A DNA stretch of 14,292 nt from CAZSSM01 sp964609385. Its GTDB lineage: Bacteria; Planctomycetota; Planctomycetia; Isosphaerales; Isosphaeraceae. The first letter of the stretch is position 1. The number at the start of each line of letters is the position of its first letter. The translations under genes and the position numbers were made by a program. The notes beneath the pieces were generated by a model. That model saw only the letters and a list, made by a program, of their open reading frames with translations. It did no database searches and was not told the origin of the DNA. Shown piece by piece: positions 7,379-14,292 of this stretch. The stretch is from contig CAZSSM010000126.1 in NCBI GenBank assembly GCA_964609385.1, forward strand, positions 1-14,292. Reading direction: 5' to 3'.

Positions 7379-8464
7379 ATGCTCTACACCGTGGTCATGG
7401 CCGGAGGCAGCGGCACCCGCTTCTGGCCCAAGAGCCGACGTCAACGCCCCAAGCAGCTCATCAGCCTGTACGGCCAGCGAACGATGCTCCAGCAGACCAT
7501 CAACCGGATCGGCCCCTTGATGCCCTGGTCGCAGATCCTGGTCGTCACCGGCGCCGACCAGGCGACCGCCACCGCCGAGCAACTGCCCGAGTTGCCCCCC
7601 GAAAACCTGATCCAAGAGCCCTGCGCCCGTGACACCGCCGCCTGTGTCGGGTTGGCCGCTGCCGTACTCGCGCACCGCGACCCCGACGCCCAGATGCTCC
7701 TGCTACCGGCCGACCACGTCATCGAGCCGGCCGAGGCCTTTCGCCGGAGCATCCGCGCCGGCCTCAGCCTCATCCAAGGCCAGCCCGAGGCCCTCGTCAC
7801 TTTCGGCGTTCGGCCCACCCGACCCGAGACCGGTTACGGCTATATCGAGCGCGGGGAGGCCCTTGAGCCGATCGACGGCATCGCCGCTTACCAGGTCGCG
7901 CGGTTCCGCGAGAAACCCGATCGCGCCACCGCCGAAGAGTTCCTCAATACCGGCCGGTTCGCCTGGAACGCCGGCATCTTCCTCTGGTCGGCCCGAACAA
8001 TCCTCCTGGAACTGGCTAAGCATCAGCCCAAGCTCCACGACGGCTTGATCCGGATCGCTCAGGCCCAGGCTTCGGGTCCGGAGACCTTCGCCAAGACGCT
8101 CCAGGAGGTCTTCCCGACTCTGGACAGGCTCCCCATCGACAAGGCCGTCCTGGAGCACTCCCAGGCCGTCCGGATGCTCGAGGTCATCTTCGACTGGAAC
8201 GACGTCGGCGACTGGCGCGCGTTGGCCTCGTTGCTCGAGACCGACGCGACCAATAACGCCGTTCAAGGACCGGTTCATCTAGTAGAGACCCGCAACAGCA
8301 TCGTCGTGGCCGACGAGGACCGGCTGATCGCCACGCTCGGCCTGGACAACCTCGTCGTCATCCAATCCGGCGGCGCGACCCTGGTCGCCCATCGCGACCA
8401 CCTGGACCGCCTCAAGACGTTGGTCAACGGCTTGGCCGAGGCCGGCTTCGCCGATACGCTTTAA
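7379..8464 (+). CDS. manC: mannose-1-phosphate guanylyltransferase (GDP-mannose pyrophosphorylase)
   Basis: This enzyme makes GDP-mannose from GTP and mannose 1-phosphate, the activated sugar for mannose- and fucose-containing glycans. The 361-residue product carries the full nucleotidyltransferase set: MAGGSGTRFWPKSRRQRPKQ at residues 7-26, LLLPADHVI at 107-115, PETGYGYIE at 149-157, FREKPD at 176-181, WNAGIFLW at 196-203 and FDWNDVGDW at 271-279. There is no C-terminal phosphomannose isomerase cupin, so it is the short single-function form. The ATG at 7379 is chosen because the conserved fold begins at once. The ribosome binding site is weak (GGAG 13 bases upstream). A longer in-frame start at 7193 would overlap the preceding gene and add an arginine-rich tail with no similarity. 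A good terminator follows, ending the transcription unit. Confidence 0.95.
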   Translation: MLYTVVMAGGSGTRFWPKSRRQRPKQLISLYGQRTMLQQTINRIGPLMPWSQILVVTGADQATATAEQLPELPPENLIQEPCARDTAACVGLAAAVLAHRDPDAQMLLLPADHVIEPAEAFRRSIRAGLSLIQGQPEALVTFGVRPTRPETGYGYIERGEALEPIDGIAAYQVARFREKPDRATAEEFLNTGRFAWNAGIFLWSARTILLELAKHQPKLHDGLIRIAQAQASGPETFAKTLQEVFPTLDRLPIDKAVLEHSQAVRMLEVIFDWNDVGDWRALASLLETDATNNAVQGPVHLVETRNSIVVADEDRLIATLGLDNLVVIQSGGATLVAHRDHLDRLKTLVNGLAEAGFADTL

Positions 8465-8496
8465 AACGTTCACTCATCCAATGCCCAGAAGGACCG

Positions 8497-8535
8497 CTCG
8501 GGCCACGATCGGTGTGGACCCGAGTAGAGTTTTTT
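8497..8535 (+). terminator. rho-independent terminator downstream of manC
   Basis: CTCGGG CCAC (8497-8506) pairs with GTGG (8514-8517) and CCCGAG (8519-8524), a 10-bp GC-rich stem with one bulged A and a 7-base loop. Six T residues follow at 8530-8535, five bases past the stem. It starts 33 bases after the manC stop codon. The form and placement are those of an intrinsic terminator, and it separates manC from ruvX. Confidence 0.7.
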
Positions 8536-8590
8536 CACTGACGGGATCCGCGGATTCCCTCAACGCCCACTCGCAGGATCGATGAGGCCA

Positions 8591-8595
8591 GAGGT
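8591..8595 (+). promoter_or_regulatory. ribosome binding site fixing the ruvX start
   Basis: GAGGT lies 7 bases before the ATG at 8603. An in-frame ATG at 8582 has only an AGGA three bases upstream, too close to work well. Confidence 0.55.
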
Positions 8596-8602
8596 CAGAC
8601 CC

Positions 8603-9187
8603 ATGGGACGCGTGCTCGGGATCGACTTCGGGACTCGTCGGCTCGGCGTCGCGCTCAGCGACTCGACGCGGCGATTGGCCTCGCCGTGGGGGGTCCAGGA
8701 GCGCGCTGCGCCTCGGGACGACGCGCGTCGGCTTCGACGCCTCGTCGACGAAGAACAAGTGGACCTGCTGGTCGTCGGCCTGCCGATCCACCACAACGGG
8801 CGGATGAACCCCTCGGCTCGACGCGCCCGCGACTGGGCCGTCGAGGTCGCCGAGGCTCTGGGGCTGGAGCTTCGCTTCGTCGAGGAGCGATACACCTCGG
8901 TCGAGGCCGAGCAGCAGCTCCAAGCCGCAGGCGTCCGCCGCGCCAAACGGACCGGGCGTCGCGACATGCTCGCGGCTCAGATGTTGCTCCAAGACTTCCT
9001 GGATCGGGGATGTCCCCTCGTCGACGATCGGCTGGTCGACCTGGACGATCCCAGCCTCAATCCGCGCGTGCCGAGCGATCCGGACCCCACGGCCGACGCA
9101 GAGATCGACTCAGACTCGGGTTCGGAACCAGGTCGGGCCGACCGGCCAACCCCTCCCCCGGACCTCGACGAGGACCCCCGACCATGA
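8603..9187 (+). CDS. ruvX: RuvX/YqgF-family pre-16S rRNA nuclease (putative Holliday junction resolvase)
   Basis: This protein has the RNase H-like fold of the RuvX/YqgF family, which matures the 5' end of 16S rRNA and has also been proposed to resolve Holliday junctions. Numbered from the ATG at 8603 (194 residues): GIDFGTRRLGVALSD at 6-20 with catalytic Asp8, VVGLP at 57-61, VEERYTS at 93-99 and DMLAAQMLLQDFL at 121-133 with the second catalytic aspartate. The family domain is about 140 residues. The rest (about 141-194) is an acidic, proline-rich tail that is probably disordered and not part of the usual protein. An alternative start at 8582 would add seven residues. The stop codon overlaps the start of the next gene as ATGA, which implies translational coupling. 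Confidence 0.92.
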   Translation: MGRVLGIDFGTRRLGVALSDSTRRLASPWGVQERAAPRDDARRLRRLVDEEQVDLLVVGLPIHHNGRMNPSARRARDWAVEVAEALGLELRFVEERYTSVEAEQQLQAAGVRRAKRTGRRDMLAAQMLLQDFLDRGCPLVDDRLVDLDDPSLNPRVPSDPDPTADAEIDSDSGSEPGRADRPTPPPDLDEDPRP

Positions 9188-10068
9188 CCCCGTTCGCCAG
9201 GCCGACCAGCACCTTGATCCTCGGCTGCGGCTACTTGGGGATCCGCGTGGCCCGACGACTCCTTCAGCGCGGTGAGGTGGTCTATGGAACCACCCGAACC
9301 TCAAAGCGACGCGATGAACTGGTTCGAAATGGGATCGAACCGGTGCTTGTCGATGTGCTCGATCCCAGTACGCTCGACCGGCTCCCCTCGCCCGACCGCG
9401 TCCTCTACTGCGTCGGCCACGACAGGCGCTCGCAGATCCCGGTCCGCGATGTCTACGTCGACGGGCTCCGCCACGCCATCGACCGGCTCCACTACCGGAC
9501 TCGACGGATCGTCTTCACCAGCTCGACCAGCGTCTACGGCGACCAACAGGGCCAACCCGTCGATGAGCAGACCGAGCCGCACCCGACCACCGAGTCGGGC
9601 TTGGCCTGCCTCGACGCCGAGCGTCTGCTCTTCGACTTCGCCGACCAGCGCGCCTGGCCGGTGACCATCGTCCGCCTGGCCGGGCTCTACGGACCCGGTC
9701 GGATCATGCGACGGGCCACCTTGGAGGCCGGCGATCCGATCCGGGCCTCGGCCGAGGGCTACCTCAACCTGATCCACATCGACGACGCGGCCACGGCCGT
9801 TATCGCCGCGCTCGAGATGGACCAGGATCACGAGCTGTTCCTCGCTGCCGATGACCGGCCGGTCTTCCGACGCGACTTCTACGGCCTCCTGACCCGACTT
9901 CTGAACCTCGATCCCCCCCAGTTCAAGCCCCCACACGCCCCCGGTTCACGAGCAGGCGATCTCGGCAAGCGCGTCAGCAACGACCGGATGCGTCGCATCC
10001 ACAACGTCCCCCTGATCTACCCCGACTACACCACTGGACTCCCCGCCTGCCTCGGATCCGCCGAATAA
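9184..10068 (+). CDS. YeeZ-like atypical short-chain dehydrogenase/epimerase (SDR) family protein
   Basis: A 294-residue NAD(P)-binding Rossmann protein: the dinucleotide loop LGCGYLG sits at residues 13-19, TSSTSVYGD at 112-120, RLAGLYGPGR at 164-173 and NLIHIDD at 195-201. These blocks and a later FYGLL-LNLDPPQF segment resemble E. coli YeeZ, an SDR-like protein of unknown substrate. The classic SDR catalytic Tyr-x-x-x-Lys is not present; where it should fall, around 136-145, the sequence reads TESGLACLDA. That is usual for this atypical subfamily, so it may bind a cofactor without acting as a normal dehydrogenase. The ATG overlaps the ruvX stop (ATGA), and no separate ribosome binding site is needed. 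An in-frame upstream extension through ruvX is a shadow. Family is sure, function unknown. Confidence 0.88.
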   Translation: MTPFARPTSTLILGCGYLGIRVARRLLQRGEVVYGTTRTSKRRDELVRNGIEPVLVDVLDPSTLDRLPSPDRVLYCVGHDRRSQIPVRDVYVDGLRHAIDRLHYRTRRIVFTSSTSVYGDQQGQPVDEQTEPHPTTESGLACLDAERLLFDFADQRAWPVTIVRLAGLYGPGRIMRRATLEAGDPIRASAEGYLNLIHIDDAATAVIAALEMDQDHELFLAADDRPVFRRDFYGLLTRLLNLDPPQFKPPHAPGSRAGDLGKRVSNDRMRRIHNVPLIYPDYTTGLPACLGSAE

Positions 10069-10073
10069 AATAC

Positions 10074-10105
10074 CAACAATTTATCTAAACATAAATTATT
10101 CGTTG
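10074..10105. repeat. AT-rich hairpin just after the SDR gene
   Basis: Aatttat (10078-10084) and ataaatt (10091-10097) form a perfect 7-bp stem around a 6-base loop. A further caac/gttg pair (10074-10077, 10102-10105) can close it with a bulge. It begins a few bases after the stop codon in a strikingly AT-rich patch. With no GC stem it would be a poor terminator, but the T-rich bases after it fit transcript ending. Confidence 0.35.
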
Positions 10106-10194
10106 AATTTCTTCGATTTCTTGCTTGTGAGGTCGAATGTTGTCGTTTCAGTCTCCGTGAGGAGCACTGCTTTTTAGATTGAGCGCCGCCAACT

Positions 10195-10218
10195 AGCCGA
10201 CGGGCGAACCCATCGGCT
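10195..10218 (-). terminator. strong stem-loop after the giant surface-protein gene, possible terminator
   Basis: In the minus-strand transcript AGCCGAUGGG pairs with CCCGUCGGCU around a UUCG loop, a 10-bp stem with one U-G wobble. On the plus strand the same position is a C-A mismatch, so the structure suits the minus-strand RNA. It begins 17 bases after the stop codon at 10235-10237. No U run follows, so it may be a terminator of non-standard type or a 3'-end stabilising structure. Confidence 0.45.
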
Positions 10219-10234
10219 TCTAGATGGTGGAGGC

Positions 10235-13200
10235 TCATTCACTATCTGCTGGACTCCGCAGGGAACGGCGACGTGCGTATTCGAGGAAGCTTTCGTCGTT
10301 ATCGGAGCCTGGACCAACATCGTTGGGTTGGAGACCGGATCCGTCGGACTGCCCGAGGACGGCGAAGGTTCGAGCCAACTTGGGTGTTGACGTGTTAATC
10401 GGATCGACATGCGACCGCTGTGCGTTGCCTTCGGAGCTGATGCTGCGGCTCGGTGCGCCCAATCCCGCGAAGGAGTGCTGGGATCCGAACCGGGCCCGCA
10501 TCATCGACGCGATCCTGGTTCCCACCGTCCCCGAGATCGACGAGGCGACGTTCGGGGTTGGCGTAACCGTTGTCTGTGACTGTGGCGCGACAGGCGGCGC
10601 CACGAACCGTCGGAACCAGGGCGAACCGCCCGTCGGTTGAGTTGTTCGCTGACTCGGACCTCGGAAGACGTTGACCGCGGCGTCGAAGAGCGAGCGGTAC
10701 CAAGGCGAACGCGAATCGTTGACGAACGCGAACGTCAACGAGCCATCGTTGGTCCCGTCGCTCTCGATCAAGGTGTGGCTGCCATCGGCCTCCGTAATGA
10801 GCGTTGGGTCGAGCTGCAACGCGTAGCTCTCGCCAGGTGACAACAAGGACAGGTTGGACGGACCCCAGCCGATCGATCGGTGGTAGCTCAGGTCGATCGA
10901 TAACGTGTGCGTGGACGCGTCGTACGAGAACCGCTCGTCGCCCTCACCGAGATCGATCGTATTGCCGTCGGAATCGACGAGTTGGACCGCGTCCTTGATC
11001 GCTCCCGAGTCGATCAACTCTTGGACATTGGTCGCCTCGGTGAAGCGAATCGTCAACGGTTCGACCCGTCGCGATCCGGAGACATCGACGCCACCCTGTT
11101 GGAATGTCGCTTCGAGACTCGCGACGTCCTCGACATTGATCGACATCGTTGCCGACGCGGTGGCACCTTCGTCGTCGGTCACCTCGACCTCCAGGGTGTA
11201 GGACGACGCCTCGGAATGGACCAGGCGATCAGCATCCTGGACGCTCAGTTCTCCGGTGGTCGGATCGATGGCGAAGACCGATTGGCCCGACCCGCCGGTG
11301 ATCGCGAAGGACAGGCTCTCCGAGGAGAGATCGTCGGCGACAACGACCCCCAGAGAGGTACCGACGCTGGCCTCTTCGGTCACCAAAAACGATTGGGCTT
11401 CGATCGTCGGCGCGGCGTTGAGGATCGAAATCGTGGTCGTGGCATCGGTCGAGAATCCGAGATCGTCGAGGACGCGGAGGGTGACCTCCAGGGAGTCGAC
11501 GTCGTCGACCACAGGGGCTTCGAAGGTCGGGCTGATGCCGACCTCATCGCCGTAGAGGGCGTCGTCTCCGGTCTCGCCGAAGAGGCCGTCACCGTCGAGG
11601 TCCCAGAGATAGGTAAGCGTGGCGGCGTCCTGGTTGGGGTCGCTGGCGCTGGCCTCGTCGAGGACGATCGCCTGACCTTCCACGACGGTGTAGGGGCCGC
11701 CGGCGTCGTCGACGATCGGCGAGGCCTCGACCTCGATCGTCCCGGTCTGCGAGGCCGTCCCGCCATCGTCATCGGTCACGGTGAGTGTGACATAGTGGGT
11801 TCCGGCAGCTTCGGTGTTCGGGGTGTATTCCACCGTCTCGCCGGTGAGTTGGAGCTGGGTTCCATCGGGTTCGTCGATGGTCCAGGCGTAATGGAGGGGG
11901 TCGTCATCTCCCGCCGGATCGCTGGCCGAGGCCGAGAGGATGAGTGTCTCGTTGATGCGGAAGGGCCCATCATCTTCCGAAGCGACCGTGAACGGAGCGT
12001 TCGAAGAAGGTGCCGTCGCGAGCGGAGCAGCAGAGGAGGTTGTGGAGGTCTGACTCGGCAGAACCAAATCGGAGATCGCCGCCGAGGGGAACGGGGCGTT
12101 CGCGTCCGGGCTGACCGCGTTGGTCGTCGACAGGACGGTTGAATCGTCATCATCGGACGAACTCGTGGCGGTGCTGGACGGCACATCGAACGAGGTGATC
12201 GATGGGCTCGCATTCTCAACGGCCACGGTGATCGACCCCGCCACGTGGAATCCATCCTCGTCGATGAGGTTGACCAGGATCGTGTAGTTCGCGTTGCCGT
12301 CCGCGTAGGCATGGTCCAGCGACACTGTGTCATCTGACGTGAATGGGTCGTCGGATCGGTCGAGGGTGGTGGTTTCGCCATCACCCCAGTCGACCAGAAT
12401 TTGTGTGACGGTGTCGGTACCCGGATCGACGTAGTCGCTGATCCTGAGCGTGGTCGTGCCGCCTTCTTCAATGGTCGTTTCGGTGAGGGATAGCTCTACG
12501 GTCGGATTTACGTTGATAACGTCCAAGGCAAAACCGAACGTGGTCTCATTCAAGGCGGGGTCGGTGGCCGTGATGACGATCTCCACGGTTTCGTCGCCAT
12601 CAATGAAGAAGTTGGTCCACACCCAATTGCCCGATCCGTCATCGACGATCGTCCCGATCGAGGCCTCCAGTTCGAGTGCGTCCGCATCCAGAATGCTGTC
12701 TGAGACGGTGACGGTCGATCCCTCAAGGGTTCTGGCCGGGCTGATCCGGGGCGTGATGTCGGGCGCGACGTCGTCGATGTCGATGGTGAACTGGACCGTG
12801 GAGATCTCCCCGTCGGAGTCGGTCGCGGTCACCGTGACTGTCTCGCCGTCGAGCGAGTCGTCGGTGTAATCCAGACTCCAGGTCCAGGTCCCGTCGTCCC
12901 CTTGATCGATCGACCCCAGGTCGCTGGTGATCGTCACGACATCGTCACCGACATCGCTGTAGGTTCCGGTGTAGCTTCCGCTCAGGTTCGGGCCAACGAG
13001 GACCGAGCCGTCGACGCCCCCGGTAGATTCACCCAGCTCGATCGTTGGGGCGACGTCGTCGACCTCCAAGGCGAACTCGGCGTTGACCGACAAGCCGCTC
13101 GGTTCGGTCGAGGTGAGCGTCACCGTCTGCGAATCGTCCGGTCCATCGGTGGGGGTGTAGGACCAAGTCCAGGTGCCGTCTTCGTTGTCGACGATCGTGC

Positions 13201-14292
13201 CGACCGAAGCCGTCAAGTCCGTCGTGAGGGTCCCGAGCGAGTCGAAGGTCTGGGTGAGCGTCGCGGTCGACGCCTCATCGACAGTGACGTCACGATCGTT
13301 GAGGATGGTCAGGTAGTTGTTGTTAACCTGAGTAGATGACAGCGTTGATTCGTAGAAGCGGACGATCGCGACCTGACCGTTAAAGCTTTCGTAAGAGGTG
13401 TTCAGATCGCCCGCTTCAGTCGTCCCGCTGCCACCCGCCCAACTAGAGGCTCCACCCAGACCACTGTTATCGCTGCCGGTCCAGTCGCTGATCCCAGTGC
13501 CCGACGACGTATCGACCAGGGCGCCGTTTAGGTACAGGCTGAGGGTGCTCGTGCCCGAGCCGTTGAGTTCGAGTGTGGCGGTGGCCTGGAGAAAGTCCTC
13601 AGTGGCCGAGCTGTCCAGAGGCGTCTGAACTACGAGTGCCGATGAGAAGTCTTTGACGATGAAACGGAGGACGGTCTCGCCCAGATCGGCGTCCTCGGTG
13701 ATGACGAACGACGATCCGATCTGGTTGCCACCGGACTCCCAAAGCACCTGGCTGGTGGTCAAGTCGTCGGGTTTAAACCAGATCTCCAGGGACATCGAGG
13801 CTTCTGAGGGGTCGTTCAAGAGCGTCTCGTACGAGCTTGTGCCCCCGATTGCGCTGGAGTCGCCCCGATTGGCGCCGGGGAATTCGTAAGCCGTGGTGAT
13901 GCCGGCGATGTTCGTCGAGGTCACCGTCACCAAGGTGACGTCTTCGCCGAGGGTGTAGTTGAGGTCCTGCGTGTCGGTCGTGCTGTCCCAGACGCCGTCA
14001 TCATCGCCTGGATCGGCCGCATCGAACTCGAGCGTCGGGTCCGCGGTGAGGCCGGGCACCTCAAGGAAGGTCGGCCCCTCATACAGGTTGTTGATGTGCA
14101 TCCGGACCGTGCCCGGCCCCTGGGTGTTCCCTTCCGTGTCGAAGGCCTGGATATACAAATCGATGTACTTTTGATCGTCGGGGTAATCTTCGTAGGAGAG
14201 GTTCGAACCAGCGAACGTCAGGGTCCCGTCATCGTCGATGGTGAACTGCCCGTAGCCGGTCGTCCCTCCGGTGATCTCGTAGCCGACGCTCC
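10235..14292 (-). CDS. giant modular surface protein (LamG, repeated W-x-W modules, PKD, cadherin-like), N-terminus beyond window
   Basis: The frame is open from the right edge to a TGA at 10235-10237; 1351 residues are visible and no start codon is needed inside the window. In order: the end of a cadherin-like repeat (SYEDYP, YIQAFDTEG), a concanavalin/LamG-like domain (about 13301-13897; LEIWFKP, LSLYLNG, GQVAIVRFYE), three copies of a roughly 90-residue W-x-W module (12512-13291), a PKD domain with VDWGDG and HAYADG (12209-12514), and a Ser/Thr/Asp-rich linker (11975-12208). Then come two PKD-like domains, the second with WDLDGDGLFGETGDD, a cadherin-like repeat with FAIDPTTGELSV (11123-11401), an Ig-like domain and a basic tail (10238-10720). 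The modules are very acidic and probably bind calcium. A role in adhesion or the cell envelope is inferred from such families. No anchor or sorting signal is recognised. Confidence 0.88.
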   Translation of the reverse strand, partial: SVGYEITGGTTGYGQFTIDDDGTLTFAGSNLSYEDYPDDQKYIDLYIQAFDTEGNTQGPGTVRMHINNLYEGPTFLEVPGLTADPTLEFDAADPGDDDGVWDSTTDTQDLNYTLGEDVTLVTVTSTNIAGITTAYEFPGANRGDSSAIGGTSSYETLLNDPSEASMSLEIWFKPDDLTTSQVLWESGGNQIGSSFVITEDADLGETVLRFIVKDFSSALVVQTPLDSSATEDFLQATATLELNGSGTSTLSLYLNGALVDTSSGTGISDWTGSDNSGLGGASSWAGGSGTTEAGDLNTSYESFNGQVAIVRFYESTLSSTQVNNNYLTILNDRDVTVDEASTATLTQTFDSLGTLTTDLTASVGTIVDNEDGTWTWSYTPTDGPDDSQTVTLTSTEPSGLSVNAEFALEVDDVAPTIELGESTGGVDGSVLVGPNLSGSYTGTYSDVGDDVVTITSDLGSIDQGDDGTWTWSLDYTDDSLDGETVTVTATDSDGEISTVQFTIDIDDVAPDITPRISPARTLEGSTVTVSDSILDADALELEASIGTIVDDGSGNWVWTNFFIDGDETVEIVITATDPALNETTFGFALDVINVNPTVELSLTETTIEEGGTTTLRISDYVDPGTDTVTQILVDWGDGETTTLDRSDDPFTSDDTVSLDHAYADGNANYTILVNLIDEDGFHVAGSITVAVENASPSITSFDVPSSTATSSSDDDDSTVLSTTNAVSPDANAPFPSAAISDLVLPSQTSTTSSAAPLATAPSSNAPFTVASEDDGPFRINETLILSASASDPAGDDDPLHYAWTIDEPDGTQLQLTGETVEYTPNTEAAGTHYVTLTVTDDDGGTASQTGTIEVEASPIVDDAGGPYTVVEGQAIVLDEASASDPNQDAATLTYLWDLDGDGLFGETGDDALYGDEVGISPTFEAPVVDDVDSLEVTLRVLDDLGFSTDATTTISILNAAPTIEAQSFLVTEEASVGTSLGVVVADDLSSESLSFAITGGSGQSVFAIDPTTGELSVQDADRLVHSEASSYTLEVEVTDDEGATASATMSINVEDVASLEATFQQGGVDVSGSRRVEPLTIRFTEATNVQELIDSGAIKDAVQLVDSDGNTIDLGEGDERFSYDASTHTLSIDLSYHRSIGWGPSNLSLLSPGESYALQLDPTLITEADGSHTLIESDGTNDGSLTFAFVNDSRSPWYRSLFDAAVNVFRGPSQRTTQPTGGSPWFRRFVAPPVAPQSQTTVTPTPNVASSISGTVGTRIASMMRARFGSQHSFAGLGAPSRSISSEGNAQRSHVDPINTSTPKLARTFAVLGQSDGSGLQPNDVGPGSDNDESFLEYARRRSLRSPADSE
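12512..13291 (-). repeat. three tandem W-x-W modules within the giant surface protein
   Basis: Three consecutive segments (about 13043-13291, 12761-13042 and 12512-12760) share a pattern: a G-T/S-I turn, a D/G-rich loop, then WTW, WTW or WVW, a hydrophobic strand ending in ITATD-like residues, and FALEVDDVAP, FTIDIDDVAP or FALDVINVNP as the joint. They look like Ig-type beta sandwiches. DNA identity is low, so the duplication is old. I cannot assign them to a named domain. Confidence 0.6.

Noticed and set aside
8546..8555. Perfect palindrome atccgcggat before ruvX, considered as an operator
   Set aside because: A 10-bp palindrome is expected by chance many times in a window this size, and it is not repeated.
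8686..9183. Upstream extension of the SDR frame through ruvX
   Set aside because: The conserved Rossmann fold starts directly after the ATG at 9184, and the extension overlaps ruvX in another frame with Arg/Gly/Pro-rich translation.
9319..9343. Inverted repeat ggttcga/tcgaacc resembling a tRNA T-arm
   Set aside because: It lies inside the SDR coding frame, and no acceptor stem, D-arm or anticodon arm can be built around it.
10907..12142. A 411-codon plus-strand frame opposite the giant protein
   Set aside because: It is the antisense of Asp/Val/Thr-rich coding sequence, giving Arg/Gly/Val-rich low-complexity protein without any domain.

Overview
The window looks like an ordinary chromosomal segment from a GC-rich planctomycete. 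Three things point there: a eukaryote-type UDP-HexNAc pyrophosphorylase (UAP1-like), a very large acidic surface protein built from LamG, PKD and cadherin-like modules, and house-keeping genes carrying long extensions or insertions. The phylum is an inference from gene content; no rRNA or other marker gene is present.

Layout. Positions 1-4273 hold three minus-strand genes read right to left: hisI (histidine biosynthesis), lgt (lipoprotein maturation) and the first 663 codons of secA (protein export), which runs off the left edge. Roughly 500 bases separate lgt from secA. They contain a possible lgt terminator, a candidate secA promoter and two strong stem-loops in the secA leader. After a divergent intergenic region, the plus strand carries a PhnP-like metallo-beta-lactamase-fold hydrolase (4575-5423), a UAP1-like pyrophosphorylase (5775-7262), a ManC-type mannose-1-phosphate guanylyltransferase (7379-8464) followed by a good intrinsic terminator, then ruvX (8603-9187) overlapping by ATGA a YeeZ-like atypical SDR (9184-10068). 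A short AT-rich convergent region with two hairpins follows. The rest of the window, on the minus strand, is the C-terminal 1351 residues of a giant modular surface protein whose start lies beyond the right edge.

How the genes relate. The two tandem nucleotidyltransferases make activated sugars (a UDP-N-acetylhexosamine and GDP-mannose) for envelope or exopolysaccharide synthesis. SecA and Lgt act at the cell membrane on exported proteins, the class to which the giant protein should belong. RuvX and the SDR are tied only by translational coupling. I saw no tRNA, rRNA, CRISPR array, insertion sequence, integrase or toxin-antitoxin pair, and no convincing new multi-gene system. The least explained items are the repeated W-x-W module and the basic C-terminal tail of the giant protein, the roughly 70-residue insertion in Lgt, and the structured secA leader.
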